Both the position numbers and the translations under genes were made by a program. Of a stretch of DNA of 64,000 nucleotides, positions 44,668-53,902 are shown in pieces. The stretch is from Armatimonadota bacterium (GTDB lineage Bacteria > Armatimonadota > Fimbriimonadia > Fimbriimonadales > Fimbriimonadaceae). The notes beneath the pieces are model-generated. The model was not told the origin of the DNA. It did no database searches and worked only from the letters and a program-made list of their open reading frames with translations. The stretch lies in the NCBI GenBank assembly GCA_018268315.1, contig JAFDWU010000001.1, positions 225,280 to 289,279 of the forward strand, in the 5' to 3' direction. The stretch's first letter is position 1. Every line of letters starts with the position of its first letter.

Positions 44668-45281
44668 GCCTGATTGCTGTTGCCATACTGCTTACGGGCG
44701 CTATGGGCACCGAGCCCACCTACCAGGACCGCCGGTCCCAGATTATCTGCCACGGCGCGCTGATTCGATACGATGAACCACCTTCAATGCTCGTGTCGGT
44801 CACCTCGGCGGGCAAGCGCATCGACATGGGGATGCAGAAGGATATGGCGTTCCAGATGCAGGGTGGAACCGGCTGGAAGTACGACGGCGCCTCTCTTTCC
44901 TTCTATTCCGGGTCTAAGCTGAAAGGGAGGGTGAAAGTTCCGCGGATATCCGCACCGAGGCAGATTTACAAGCATGGACTAGAGATCGATCCGCTGCTAC
45001 GCCAGTGGGCATTTTCCAACAGTCCTGCCCGTAGCCTGCTTGCGCCAGGACTGATTGCCAAGTGGGGCGGCAAGAAGACGATTAACGGCGTTCGGTGCGA
45101 AGCCGTAATTCTGAAATCCAAGGCGTTACGGGTCACTGTTTGGGTTCGCACGACGGATGCGCTCTTCGCGCGCACGGTCGCCGAAAACCTGGACGCCAAG
45201 GGACACGTGGTTAATCGGTCGGACCGGAGCTATCGGTACAAGCAGGTTGGAAAGACGATTTCGAAGTCTCGATTCCGCTAG
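44664..45281 (+). CDS. Exported protein, possibly LolA/DUF2092-like
   Basis: A 205-residue protein starting at TTG 44664, which overlaps the upstream TGA (TTGA), with a short signal peptide (MSLIAVAILLTGAMG). The body is beta-rich with YDEPPSMLVSVTSAGKRI and KTINGVRCEAVIL, similar in style to periplasmic lipid-carrier-like proteins such as DUF2092/LolA. The resemblance is weak. It converges on the S41 protease with a 4-bp overlap. Confidence 0.6.
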   Translation: MSLIAVAILLTGAMGTEPTYQDRRSQIICHGALIRYDEPPSMLVSVTSAGKRIDMGMQKDMAFQMQGGTGWKYDGASLSFYSGSKLKGRVKVPRISAPRQIYKHGLEIDPLLRQWAFSNSPARSLLAPGLIAKWGGKKTINGVRCEAVILKSKALRVTVWVRTTDALFARTVAENLDAKGHVVNRSDRSYRYKQVGKTISKSRFR

Positions 45282-46549
45282 GCGGCGATCTTTGCGGCAG
45301 TATCCGAAATGAACTTGATCGCCTGAGCGACGACCTCATCCTTCACATCTTTTCGGAAAACCGGCGGATCGGCAACCTGGATATCGGGCGCAAGCCCGTT
45401 GCCTTCAAGGCGAATACCGCGCAGGGTCACGTAATCCATAACCGGGAACTCGACTTCAAAGCCCATCGGCAGCTCCCGCAGCATCGAGACCAGCACCTTG
45501 CCAGCCGTCTTGGTGCCAATCAGGGTAGCGCCTCGATTCTCTTTGAGAGCGGCGGCGGCAATTTCGGCGGCGCTGCCGGAACCGGCATCGGTAAGCACCA
45601 CGAGTTTGCCATCGAAAGCGGCAGGACGCATGGTGGGCGTCTTAATACGGTCGGCGCTTTCCTCCGGCGTCCACTGTGCGATTTTGACGACGTCAATCTT
45701 GGCGTCCGGGTTCTGTTTGAGATAGTTACGAACAAGTCTCTTGCTTACAAACGTGCCGATATCAGTTTGTGCTGGGGTGAGGACGCTGATTAAGTGGATC
45801 ATGTTGATTACGGCGCCGCCGGGGTTGCCGCGAAGGTCAACGATCAGACTCTTGGCGTTGCTTGCCTTGTCGATCAGGTTCTCTACGTTGTCACGGCTGT
45901 AGGTCATGTCGAATGTGGGAATCTTGAGAAGCGCTACATCCGGGGAGGGAAATTCGAGCGTTGGGGGGCGGACGAGCGAATACTTCACGCGCACGATGTG
46001 CAGATGAACCATCTTGCCCTTGTACTTCTGGACATCGAGATCAACCGCCTCACCTTCCCTGCCCAGCATCTGGGTGCTGCTTTCCAGCGGCTCTCCATTG
46101 ACTTTCGCGATGACGTCTCCCGGCTCAAGTCCGGCGGCCTTCGCGGGAGTCTCGTCGAAGACCTCGACGATTTCTACTTGCTTATCTTTTGCGAGGTATC
46201 GCGCTCGAATGCCGATTCCGATGGTGGCTTGGGAGTGACGCTGCTCGGACTGGGTGGGGCTTAGAACAACCACGTGGCTGATCCCCAGCTTTGACAGCAC
46301 GCTGTTGGTGGCGTCTCGGAACTCATCTTCGGTGCGAGCCTCATCGAACTTCGCTTTGTTCTGGTCGAACAGGCTGGGGAGGGAGGCGAAGTCCACTCCG
46401 GGTACGAAGGCGTTCTCGCTCAGCATCTCAATCAAAGCCTCCCGCACCTTGTTTTTGGCGTAGGGGCTGATGGTTTTGCTTTGCGCTCCGGCAAGGCAAG
46501 CAACCACGAGCAAGGCAGCGATGAGCAAAAGTCGTAGGCGGAATCGCAT
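45278..46549 (-). CDS. S41-family C-terminal processing protease with PDZ domain
   Basis: A 423-residue exported protease. It has a signal peptide (1-22), a PDZ domain at about 110-190 (GLEPGDVIAKVNG) and a peptidase domain with SLIVDLRGNPGGAVI. The probable catalytic Ser326 is in AGSGSAAEIAA and the Lys351 base in GTKTAGK. It cleaves unfolded or C-terminally tagged envelope proteins. It is divergent from the fliM operon. Confidence 0.92.
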   Translation of the reverse strand: MRFRLRLLLIAALLVVACLAGAQSKTISPYAKNKVREALIEMLSENAFVPGVDFASLPSLFDQNKAKFDEARTEDEFRDATNSVLSKLGISHVVVLSPTQSEQRHSQATIGIGIRARYLAKDKQVEIVEVFDETPAKAAGLEPGDVIAKVNGEPLESSTQMLGREGEAVDLDVQKYKGKMVHLHIVRVKYSLVRPPTLEFPSPDVALLKIPTFDMTYSRDNVENLIDKASNAKSLIVDLRGNPGGAVINMIHLISVLTPAQTDIGTFVSKRLVRNYLKQNPDAKIDVVKIAQWTPEESADRIKTPTMRPAAFDGKLVVLTDAGSGSAAEIAAAALKENRGATLIGTKTAGKVLVSMLRELPMGFEVEFPVMDYVTLRGIRLEGNGLAPDIQVADPPVFRKDVKDEVVAQAIKFISDTAAKIAA

Positions 46550-46559
46550 GGGTTCTACT

Positions 46560-46586
46560 TTAAGAGAACGCTATTCCCGACGATAA
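46560..46586 (+). promoter_or_regulatory. Possible sigma-28-like promoter of the fliM operon
   Basis: TTAA (46560-46563), 15 nt, GACGATAA (46579-46586), against TAAA-N15-GCCGATAA. It would give a leader of about 140 nt before fliM. The -10 matches at 7 of 8 positions. Confidence 0.4.
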
Positions 46587-46730
46587 GTGCGCCCATCTGG
46601 GCCCAAAAAGCTAACAAGCTTCTTCAACTTTTTCCTTTCCGACCGCTGAGGAAGGCCCGTAAAGCTACCGATACACCTACTGATAGCCCCGAATAGAACC
46701 GAATTCGGGACGGAAAGTGGAAAACCAAAC

Positions 46731-47726
46731 GTGTCAGATATTCTTTCACAAGCTGAAATAGAAGCTCTTTTGAACTCCTTGGCGACTGATACCGAGTCGC
46801 AGCCCTCGCCTGTGGCATCTGCCCCTCAGCAGACTCTACAGAAGTCGGGCGGCAAGGTGTTTGAAGTCTATGATTTCCGCCGACCGGATAAGTTCTCGAA
46901 GGATCAGCTCCGAACCTTGCAGATGCTGCACGAGACGTTCGCGCGGCTTGCGGGCTCCAGCCTTTCCGCTTACCTACGTGCTCCGATTTCCATCGATTTG
47001 ATTTCGCTTGAGCAAGTGCCTTACGAAGAGTATCTGCGAAGCATCAACCAATCGGTCTTCACCGTGCTTTCGATTCCTCCGCTTACCGGTCAGGCAGTGC
47101 TCGAGATTGAGCTAAACCTCATCTTCACGATGATCGACCGAATGCTGGGTGGCCCGGGCAAGGGCGTGAATCGCTCGGTGCTCACTGATATTGAGCGGCC
47201 CCTGATTCGCCAGATGATTGAGCGAATGCTTACCGCGCTGAAAGCAGCGTGGGAAGGCGTAGTCATCGTGAATCCCGGAATTGAGGGCATGGAGACAAGC
47301 GCGCAGTTCGTTCAGATCGCGCCGCCGAACGACATCGTTGTAACGATTCTCTTTGAGGTTCGCATGGGCAACCAGCGAACGGCGATGAGCCTTTGTATTC
47401 CCTACCTGGTTCTTAAGCCGATTGCGACCAAGCTCAGCGCTCAGAAGTGGTTTGCCGGCAGCAACCGAAAGGTTAGCCACGCGGTGCGTAAGATGCTTTC
47501 TCACCAAATTAATCAGGCAGCTGTTAGCTGCGAAGTGGTGCTTGGCGAGAGCCGCACCAGTGTTCGCGACTTCTTAAAGCTGCAGGTTGGCGACATCGTC
47601 AAGCTGAACACCTCGACCGCGCACGACATCAAGATGAACGTCGCCGCGCATCCCAAGTTTCACGGCAAACCGGCATTGAACGGCAAGAAGCTGGTTTTCA
47701 CGATCACCGACGCAATTGAAGAGTAA
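46731..47726 (+). CDS. fliM: Flagellar motor switch protein FliM
   Basis: A 331-residue protein with GTG start. The N-terminal LSQAEIEALLNSL is the CheY-P-binding motif, the middle has the CheC-like domain (YEEYLRSINQSVFTVLSIPPL) and the C-terminal SpoA domain carries GESRTSVRDFLKLQVGDIV. FliM is in the C ring that sets rotation direction. First gene of a seven-gene flagellar operon. Confidence 0.96.
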   Translation: MSDILSQAEIEALLNSLATDTESQPSPVASAPQQTLQKSGGKVFEVYDFRRPDKFSKDQLRTLQMLHETFARLAGSSLSAYLRAPISIDLISLEQVPYEEYLRSINQSVFTVLSIPPLTGQAVLEIELNLIFTMIDRMLGGPGKGVNRSVLTDIERPLIRQMIERMLTALKAAWEGVVIVNPGIEGMETSAQFVQIAPPNDIVVTILFEVRMGNQRTAMSLCIPYLVLKPIATKLSAQKWFAGSNRKVSHAVRKMLSHQINQAAVSCEVVLGESRTSVRDFLKLQVGDIVKLNTSTAHDIKMNVAAHPKFHGKPALNGKKLVFTITDAIEE

Positions 47727-47741
47727 CGACAGGATCAAAGA

Positions 47742-48653
47742 ATGGCAATATCCCCTGACATCATCACCAAGCTAACCAGCCACATTGGTTCGCTCGTCCA
47801 AACGGTCTCGATCACTATGAGCGAGGCGTGCAACAAGCAGGTTTCGATCACGGAACCGACCTTGCAGACCGTTCTGACCCAAGACCTTCTTGGCTCTCAA
47901 AACGAGCAGATGGTTGTGGTCCAATTCGCGCTAAATCCGATTCCTGAGAACCCGATGGTGGTGCTGATCAACCAGGAGTCCGGGCAGAACATGGCTTCTG
48001 CGGTGCTTGACCAGGATGAAGTCACGCTGGATGAGAATACGATGGCCGATATTCGGCCGACACTTGAAGGATTAGTACAGGGTATCTGCCTTTCAGTTGG
48101 ACAAATCCGTAACGATCCAGTAGTCGCAAGCGGGCTTTCCATTCGCTTCCAACCATTCGCTTTCCCGCATAACCTTGAAAAGCTCACGGAAATGCTACAG
48201 ATCAAGGCAAGCTTCTTGATCGATGGCGCTGATGAGAAGGGCGAAATTACGTGGCTCTTCGATCCAGATTCTGCTTACCTGATCCTTGGCGAGAAGTTCG
48301 TTGACGAAACCCCATTCGAGCAGATGGCAGGCGATGCGAATGCTGGTGGTGCACCTCAACCTTCCGGCCAGAAATACGAAGATGTTAGTGGGCTTGATAT
48401 CCTGCTGGACATTCCGCTTGAAATCAGCGTCGAGCTGGGCCGAATGAAGATGCTCGTCAAGGACGTTCTAGAGCTGGGTACCGGCTCGATCGTCGAGCTG
48501 GATAAATCCGCTGGCGAACCGGTTGACGTTATGGTTAACGGCCGACTGGTTGCCAAGGGCGAGGTCGTGGTTATCGATGAGAACTTCGGCGTTCGTGTAA
48601 CTGAGATTTTGAATCCGCAAGAGCGGCTTCAGCGCTTGAACGATGCGGCTTAA
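47742..48653 (+). CDS. fliN: Flagellar motor switch protein FliN/FliY
   Basis: A 303-residue protein, so a long FliY-type rather than the short FliN. The N-terminal 200 residues resemble a CheC/CheX-like domain (two helical [15 protein letters not shown]-type segments). The C-terminal SpoA domain has [17 protein letters not shown] and [19 protein letters not shown]. CheC-type phosphatase residues were not clearly seen. 15 bp after fliM. Confidence 0.92.
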   Translation: MAISPDIITKLTSHIGSLVQTVSITMSEACNKQVSITEPTLQTVLTQDLLGSQNEQMVVVQFALNPIPENPMVVLINQESGQNMASAVLDQDEVTLDENTMADIRPTLEGLVQGICLSVGQIRNDPVVASGLSIRFQPFAFPHNLEKLTEMLQIKASFLIDGADEKGEITWLFDPDSAYLILGEKFVDETPFEQMAGDANAGGAPQPSGQKYEDVSGLDILLDIPLEISVELGRMKMLVKDVLELGTGSIVELDKSAGEPVDVMVNGRLVAKGEVVVIDENFGVRVTEILNPQERLQRLNDAA

Positions 48654-49164
48654 GACTTCCCTCCTGCTTCTCGTCCCGCCTGCCTCCGCGTTCGCGGATG
48701 GCATTCTGGGAACGAAGAGTTCTTCCGCCCTCGGCCCGGTTACCGCGGCCGCAGCGGGAGGCGGCAGCTTCCCCATCCTCCAGATGGTGATGGCGCTGCT
48801 GGCAGTTTACGTGCTGCTCAAGTGGATCATGCCGAAGCTCGCCAACAAGGTGACCCGACGGCTGAACGTGAACCTGAACAGCACGATCAAGGTTGAGGAA
48901 TCCGCTTCGTTCGCGGGCGGCAACTTGTTTGTGGTTTCTGCGCGCGGCAAAGACTTGCTGCTTTGCGTTTCCGCATCAGGCGTGCAGTGCCTTGCCGACG
49001 TGACCCCCACCAAGGAGCCGGAACCGCTTCCGCCCACTTTCAAGGAAGTGTTGGTCGAGGCATCGCCGATCAGGCTTGTTGAGGCGATTGAGGAGCGCGA
49101 AGCGACTCAGCCGGAACCGGAAGTGCAGATGGCGCTTGAGCGCCTGTCCCGATTTACGATTTGA
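48643..49164 (+). CDS. fliO: Flagellar biosynthesis protein FliO
   Basis: A 173-residue protein with a signal-like N terminus, one membrane helix (about 43-63) and a cytoplasmic domain with [20 protein letters not shown], typical of FliO. It overlaps the end of fliN by 11 bp and fliP by 4 bp. FliO assists assembly of the FliP ring of the export gate. Confidence 0.85.
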   Translation: MRLKTSLLLLVPPASAFADGILGTKSSSALGPVTAAAAGGGSFPILQMVMALLAVYVLLKWIMPKLANKVTRRLNVNLNSTIKVEESASFAGGNLFVVSARGKDLLLCVSASGVQCLADVTPTKEPEPLPPTFKEVLVEASPIRLVEAIEEREATQPEPEVQMALERLSRFTI

Positions 49165-49937
49165 CCCCTATGAGAACTTCTTTGCGCCCTGCCTTGGTTC
49201 GAGCCATCCTGGCATTTCTGCTGGTAATGCTGGTTGGCATCGCCTCGGCGCAAACCGCTTTGCCGATGCCGAACATCTCCGTGAATGTTGGCGGAAAGGC
49301 GGGCGGCGTCGGCGATATCAGCACGGGCTTGCAGATTCTCGCGATGCTGACGGTGCTCAGCCTTGCGCCGGCGATTCTTATTCTGACGACCTCGTTTACG
49401 CGCATCGTCATCATTTTCAGCTTCCTTCGCAACGCGCTGGGCGTGCAGAACATTCCGCCGAACCAGGTGCTGGTTGGCCTTAGCCTGTTTCTGACTTTCT
49501 TCGTGATGGGGCCGACCTATTCGAAGGTGGACCAGGTGGCGATTAGGCCGTACATGGAGAAGAAGATTTCGCCGGAGAAGGCGATGGAGCTTGGCTCCAA
49601 GCCGCTGCGCGAGTTCATGCTGAAGAACACCTACGAATCGGACCTGCTGCTGTTTGTAAACATTCGGCACGAGCATCCGAAGACCAAGGAAGACGTTTCG
49701 ATGGTGTCGGCGATCCCGGCGTTCATCATCAGCGAGCTAAAGACCGCTTTCATCGTCGGCTTCTATCTGTTTGTGCCGTTCCTTGTAATCGACCTCATTG
49801 TGGCAAGCGCCCTGATGAGCATGGGCATGATGATGCTGCCGCCAACAGTGGTGTCGTTGCCGATGAAAATCCTTGTTTTCATCCTTTCTAACGGCTGGGC
49901 GACGCTTGTCGCGGCGATTGTGGCGGGGTACCGCTAG
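49161..49937 (+). CDS. fliP: Flagellar biosynthesis protein FliP
   Basis: A 258-residue protein. It has an N-terminal signal peptide, then MLTVLSLAPAILILTTSFTR, NALGVQNIPPNQVLVGLSLF and IPAFIISELKTAF, the invariant FliP motifs. The start is taken at TTG 49161 (TTGA overlap with fliO); an ATG nine bases later is equally possible. Core of the flagellar export gate. Confidence 0.95.
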   Translation: MTPMRTSLRPALVRAILAFLLVMLVGIASAQTALPMPNISVNVGGKAGGVGDISTGLQILAMLTVLSLAPAILILTTSFTRIVIIFSFLRNALGVQNIPPNQVLVGLSLFLTFFVMGPTYSKVDQVAIRPYMEKKISPEKAMELGSKPLREFMLKNTYESDLLLFVNIRHEHPKTKEDVSMVSAIPAFIISELKTAFIVGFYLFVPFLVIDLIVASALMSMGMMMLPPTVVSLPMKILVFILSNGWATLVAAIVAGYR

Positions 49938-50206
49938 TGGATCAGGGTCAAGTTCTTGAGCTTGCACGTCAGGCAATGCAGACCACGCTGTACGTGGCGA
50001 TGCCGATTCTTGCGGTAAGCCTTTTCGTAGGCGTCTTGATCAGCGTTTTCCAGGCTATCACGCAGGTTCAGGAAATGACGCTCACGTTCGTGCCGAAGCT
50101 GATTTGCATCGGCCTGGCGGTTCTTTTCCTTGGCTCGTGGATGCTGACGCAGCTTGTGGGGTTCACCCAGCTTTGCTTTGAATATGCCGCGAGGGTTGGC
50201 CGTTGA
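49937..50206 (+). CDS. fliQ: Flagellar biosynthesis protein FliQ
   Basis: An 89-residue, two-helix membrane protein. VLELARQAMQTTLYVAMPIL and VFQAITQVQEMTLTFVPKL match FliQ. GTG start shares one base with the fliP stop. Confidence 0.95.
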   Translation: MDQGQVLELARQAMQTTLYVAMPILAVSLFVGVLISVFQAITQVQEMTLTFVPKLICIGLAVLFLGSWMLTQLVGFTQLCFEYAARVGR

Positions 50207-50955
50207 ACGAGGCGCTATTCTTTGCCTTCTTCATGGTCTTCATCCGGTGCTCGGCGCTGCTGCTGTCGTCGCCGATGTTTGGCGCGCAGTCCACTCCGCT
50301 GTTTGTTCGCATCTTCACCACCCTTTGCATCGCTGGCGCGCTGACGGTTGCGATTCAGCCGAACATTGGCCCGATGCCGACCAACTTCTACGAATTCGGC
50401 GTTCGCGCTTTGCACGAGGCGCTTGCTGGGCTTCTTATTGGCTCGTTCGCTAGCCTTGCTTTACAGGCGGCTCAAATTGCGGGCGGCATGCTTGATCTTC
50501 AAGTTGGCTTGGCTTCGAGCCAGGTGTTGAACCCTCTGAATGGCGTCCCGGTAACCCTGATCGCGCAGTTCAAGACAATGCTTGGGCTGATGATCTACAT
50601 CTCGGTGGATGGGCACCATGCATTGATTGGCAGCTTGGTAATGAGCTACCAAGCGGGGCCGCTGGGATACGAAAGCCTGCCCGCGCTGCGGGATTCGGCA
50701 GTGAGCCTGATCGAGCAGTCTTGCCTTATCGGCTTGCAAATCGCGGCGCCAGTGATTGCCGTGAGCCTTGTTGTTGACGCGGGCCTTGGTTTGATTAACC
50801 GAGCGGTGCCGCAGATGCCGGTGATGCTGGTTGGCGCGCCGGTGAAAATTGGCGTGGGCCTTGCCATGATGGCGATCGCGCTCCCGGCCATGTCCGGCGG
50901 CATGAACCAGGCAATGGATTTGGCCACCCAAAGCATACGGAGGGTGATGCACTAA
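50203..50955 (+). CDS. fliR: Flagellar biosynthesis protein FliR
   Basis: A 250-residue, six-helix protein. FRCSAL-like FIRCSALLLSSPMFG, then AQIAGGMLDLQVGLASSQVL and GLINRAVPQMPVMLVGAPVK are FliR motifs. It starts at TTG 50203 in a TTGA overlap with fliQ and completes the export gate with FliP and FliQ. Confidence 0.95.
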   Translation: MNEALFFAFFMVFIRCSALLLSSPMFGAQSTPLFVRIFTTLCIAGALTVAIQPNIGPMPTNFYEFGVRALHEALAGLLIGSFASLALQAAQIAGGMLDLQVGLASSQVLNPLNGVPVTLIAQFKTMLGLMIYISVDGHHALIGSLVMSYQAGPLGYESLPALRDSAVSLIEQSCLIGLQIAAPVIAVSLVVDAGLGLINRAVPQMPVMLVGAPVKIGVGLAMMAIALPAMSGGMNQAMDLATQSIRRVMH

Positions 50956-52026
50956 ATGGCAGAAGAATCCTCACAAGAACGTACAGAGGACGCAACTCCC
51001 CGTCGCCGCTCGCAGGCGAGAAAGAAGGGGACGGTTGCCAAATCTCAGGATTTGACCTCTGCGTCCGTAGTGTTCACCGCCACGATGGTTGCGCCGAGCG
51101 CGTTCGGCATGCTGCACAACGGGTTTTCAAGGGCGTTCGCAATGAGCCTTGCCGCGCAGAGCGATTTGACGACGAACACCTTGCGCGACCTGGTGATCAA
51201 CATCATGATGCTGAGCCTGCCCGGCCTTGCGTTGCTGATTGGAAGCTGCATGGTGGTGGGAATTGCAGTGAATTTGGCGCAGGTTGGATTTGTTTTCAGC
51301 GGCGAGGCGCTTACGCCGTCGTTCGCAAAGCTGAACCCCTTGAATGGGTTGAAGCGGCTCTTCTCGTTTACCGCTGGCTTTGAGGGGATTAAGGCGCTCC
51401 TGAAGTCGTTCCTGTTTGGCCTTGTGCTTTGGGGGGCTATGAGGAATTCATGGAATGAGCTTGCTGGGCTGGGCGCAATGACCACGGTTGCGGCGCTTTC
51501 GGTGATTGGTTCGTTGCTGCACTCGATCGCGATTAGGATTTCCTTGATTTGGCTGATTTTGGCGGCAGTGGACTACTTCGTCCAGCGGCGGCAGGTGAAT
51601 AAGCAGCTTAAGATGACCAAGTACGAGGTTCGCCAGGAATACAAGGAGATGGAGACTTCTCCCGAGCTAAAAATGGCGATGTCACGCAGGCGGCAGCAGC
51701 TTAAGAAGATGCGGACAGCGGATGCGGTGGAGTCTGCAAACGTGATTGTGACGAACCCGACCCACTACGCGGTGGCACTGCGCTACGACCCTGAGAAGCA
51801 TGGCGCGCCGGAAGTTGTGGCGAAGGGCGTTGATTTTATGGCGGCCAAGATTCGTGAGTTTGCGACCGAGTACGGGGTGCCAATTGTGCCGAACCCGCCG
51901 CTTGCTCGAGCGCTGTATCGCCAGTGCGATATCGGCGATTACGTCCCTCGAGAGCTTTTCCAGGCGGTAGCCGAAGTGCTGGCGTATGTTTATCAGGTGC
52001 TCAAAGCGCCTCAGGCGCGGCGATAG
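50956..52026 (+). CDS. flhB: Flagellar biosynthesis protein FlhB
   Basis: A 356-residue protein. ERTEDATPRRRSQARKKGTV is the cytoplasmic N terminus, four membrane helices follow, and NPTH at 267-270 is the autocleavage site for switching export from hook to filament substrates. It abuts fliR. flhA, usually next, is absent; its end overlaps the convergent AlkZ-like gene by 16 bp. Confidence 0.96.
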   Translation: MAEESSQERTEDATPRRRSQARKKGTVAKSQDLTSASVVFTATMVAPSAFGMLHNGFSRAFAMSLAAQSDLTTNTLRDLVINIMMLSLPGLALLIGSCMVVGIAVNLAQVGFVFSGEALTPSFAKLNPLNGLKRLFSFTAGFEGIKALLKSFLFGLVLWGAMRNSWNELAGLGAMTTVAALSVIGSLLHSIAIRISLIWLILAAVDYFVQRRQVNKQLKMTKYEVRQEYKEMETSPELKMAMSRRRQQLKKMRTADAVESANVIVTNPTHYAVALRYDPEKHGAPEVVAKGVDFMAAKIREFATEYGVPIVPNPPLARALYRQCDIGDYVPRELFQAVAEVLAYVYQVLKAPQARR

Positions 52027-53207
52027 TGCTGAGCCTGCAACTCTCTTAGTCTTGCGAGTGCAGGTTGGCGAGAGGCTGGGGAATCGAGGCTGAACGAGCG
52101 GCAATCGCCGAGTTCTTCCCTTATGAAGCTCTCCATTTCCTCTATCTTCTGGGTCACTTTCGCGTCGGGTTTTTCGAATAGGGCTTCGACGAGTTCGCCG
52201 GCGGCGGGATCGAACTCCCAATAACCGATGATGCGGGCGTCTTTGACGACCACGTTGGCGGTGAGGTCTGCCAACCCTCCGCCTGCGGCCATCTTCTTAT
52301 CGCTCAGGACTTCAATGCTTGCGACCTCTGCCGGCATGAAGGAGAGGAAATCCCGGCGAAGGAGGAAGAGGGAGTCGAGTCCAGACAGGAGAGCAACGTG
52401 GCCGGTTGTTGGCGTGAAGTCTTTGAATTCTGTTGCGGCGTGCGGGCTGGCCAGGAATGGGGAGCCGTCTTCGATGGGCTGCAGATCAAGCCCTTGAAGG
52501 GCTTGCTTGATGGCGTTGACACCGGCAGAACTGAACCACTTGAAATCCTCTAGCCTTGCGATGCCAACCCATTCCCAATATCGCTGCGCGAGCTTTTCTA
52601 AGGCCGCATCTGGCGGGACAAGGGTCGGTCGGTGGTCGGTCCAACGCACGTAGCCGAACGACTGCTGATCCAGCCGCCCATCCTTCGGGACGCGGCGGAT
52701 TTCCGCCTGCGACTGCAGTCTGCCGAGGGCCATTGGAAGCGATGTGGTTAGTCCGCGCTTCTTCCCTTCCTCGCCGAAGTTGCGGACCTTATCGCCGAGC
52801 TGCTTCTTGATGGTGGCGGGGTCTTGCGGCTGGTCGTTGATAACTTGTAGAGCTTCATGGCAGAGCTTATCGAGGTCGTTTGCGGTGAAGCCGAAGTGCT
52901 TCTCCGCGATAGAGACCTCGGACTGGAAGCTAGCGCCTGCGGAAAGGCCAAGGCCGAAGTCCTCACTGGGCAATTGATAGGTGCAACCGCGCGCGGATGG
53001 CAACTCGTGGATTTCCAGGTTGCGGTAGGCGGTTTCGATGGCCTCGCGGGGGCAGCCGTTCCTTGAGAAGATGCTGAGGTAGGGATTGGCCCCACCAACT
53101 GAACGTGCCCACCCGCTGGCGGCAAGCGCTTCGCCGGGAGTCTTGGTTTGGCTGGGTTTGACCACGAGGCGGTCAAACCACCAGGCGCTGAGGCGAGACT
53201 GATCCAT
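52011..53207 (-). CDS. AlkZ-like winged-helix protein (HTH_42/DUF1006 family)
   Basis: A 398-residue protein. LSAWWFDRLVVKP opens it. ANPYLSIFSRNGCP, an AlkZ-like central region (WVGIARLEDFKWFSSAGV) and a late strand-rich part with NVVVKDARIIGYWEFD fit the family of DNA glycosylases and winged-helix proteins typified by AlkZ. The catalytic QxQ motif was not identified with confidence, so glycosylase activity is uncertain. Confidence 0.65.
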   Translation of the reverse strand: MDQSRLSAWWFDRLVVKPSQTKTPGEALAASGWARSVGGANPYLSIFSRNGCPREAIETAYRNLEIHELPSARGCTYQLPSEDFGLGLSAGASFQSEVSIAEKHFGFTANDLDKLCHEALQVINDQPQDPATIKKQLGDKVRNFGEEGKKRGLTTSLPMALGRLQSQAEIRRVPKDGRLDQQSFGYVRWTDHRPTLVPPDAALEKLAQRYWEWVGIARLEDFKWFSSAGVNAIKQALQGLDLQPIEDGSPFLASPHAATEFKDFTPTTGHVALLSGLDSLFLLRRDFLSFMPAEVASIEVLSDKKMAAGGGLADLTANVVVKDARIIGYWEFDPAAGELVEALFEKPDAKVTQKIEEMESFIREELGDCRSFSLDSPASRQPALARLRELQAQHYRRA

Positions 53208-53226
53208 CGTCGTTATTTACCTCTTT

Positions 53227-53718
53227 CTACAGATTTGCCTTAATGACGTACTCGACGTTGACGCAGTCTTTCCACACGCCATCGACCTTGCCGTGGTAGC
53301 GAAGGAGGCCAACACGGTCAAAGCTGAGGGAGTCCATGAGCTTGAGGCTTGCCGTGTTTTCGGCAAGGATTCGGGAGGTGAGCTTGTGGTAGCCCGCTTG
53401 GTGGCAAGCATCGACGAGCGCCTGCATGGCGAGCTTGCCAAGACCCTCGCCCCGGTACTCCCTCGCCACGTAGACGGAGAACTCGACCACTCCCGCGTAG
53501 GCGCATCGCTCAGAGTAGGGGCTGGTTGAGGCAAAGGCGGTGATTTCGTTGCCGTCTTCGACGACAATGATTGGCATCTTGCGCTCGAACCAAGTGAGGA
53601 TGTCCGCGCTGGAGCGCGGATCGGTTTCGAAGGTGGCAATGCGGTCTTCGATGCCTTGGTTGTAGATGCGCGCAATGCTCTCGGCGTCGCGGGGCCCGGC
53701 TGGGCGGGTGGTCGGCAT
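53227..53718 (-). CDS. GNAT acetyltransferase, ArsN1/PAT-like
   Basis: A 163-residue enzyme. The ATG at 53718 gives the usual start (MPTTRPAGPRDAESIARIYN). NQGIEDRIATFET and YAGVVEFSVYVAREYRGEGL, followed by the acetyl-CoA loop GEGLGKLAM, match the ArsN1/phosphinothricin acetyltransferase group, which N-acetylates arsinothricin and phosphinothricin-type amino acids. Substrate is inference from family similarity. No arsenic-resistance genes are adjacent. Confidence 0.82.
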   Translation of the reverse strand: MPTTRPAGPRDAESIARIYNQGIEDRIATFETDPRSSADILTWFERKMPIIVVEDGNEITAFASTSPYSERCAYAGVVEFSVYVAREYRGEGLGKLAMQALVDACHQAGYHKLTSRILAENTASLKLMDSLSFDRVGLLRYHGKVDGVWKDCVNVEYVIKANL

Positions 53719-53902
53719 GGTGTTTCTAGTTTGCCTGGTCTTTTCTGATGTAGGGTAGGCACTGAGAAAGGCATACAGATTTCTTGATTTCAAAATCACG
53801 ATAAATGATGGAAAATAGACCTACTACAAGCAACTATGTAGATGGATCGCGCGTCAAGGAGTTCAATCCCCGCCGGTCGCGCACCTAGGAACCTGAACAG
53901 CC

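Noticed and set aside
49161-49169. TTG at 49161 versus ATG at 49170 as the fliP start
   Set aside because: The ATG was not adopted as the main start because TTGA/GTGA coupling recurs in this region (fliR, HD-GYP, 44664 gene); either is possible.
53838-53888. Possible tRNA fragment: GTTCAATCC T-loop-like sequence and GCGCG repeats
   Set aside because: The T-stem bases do not pair, and there is no D arm, anticodon arm or CCA-like end.
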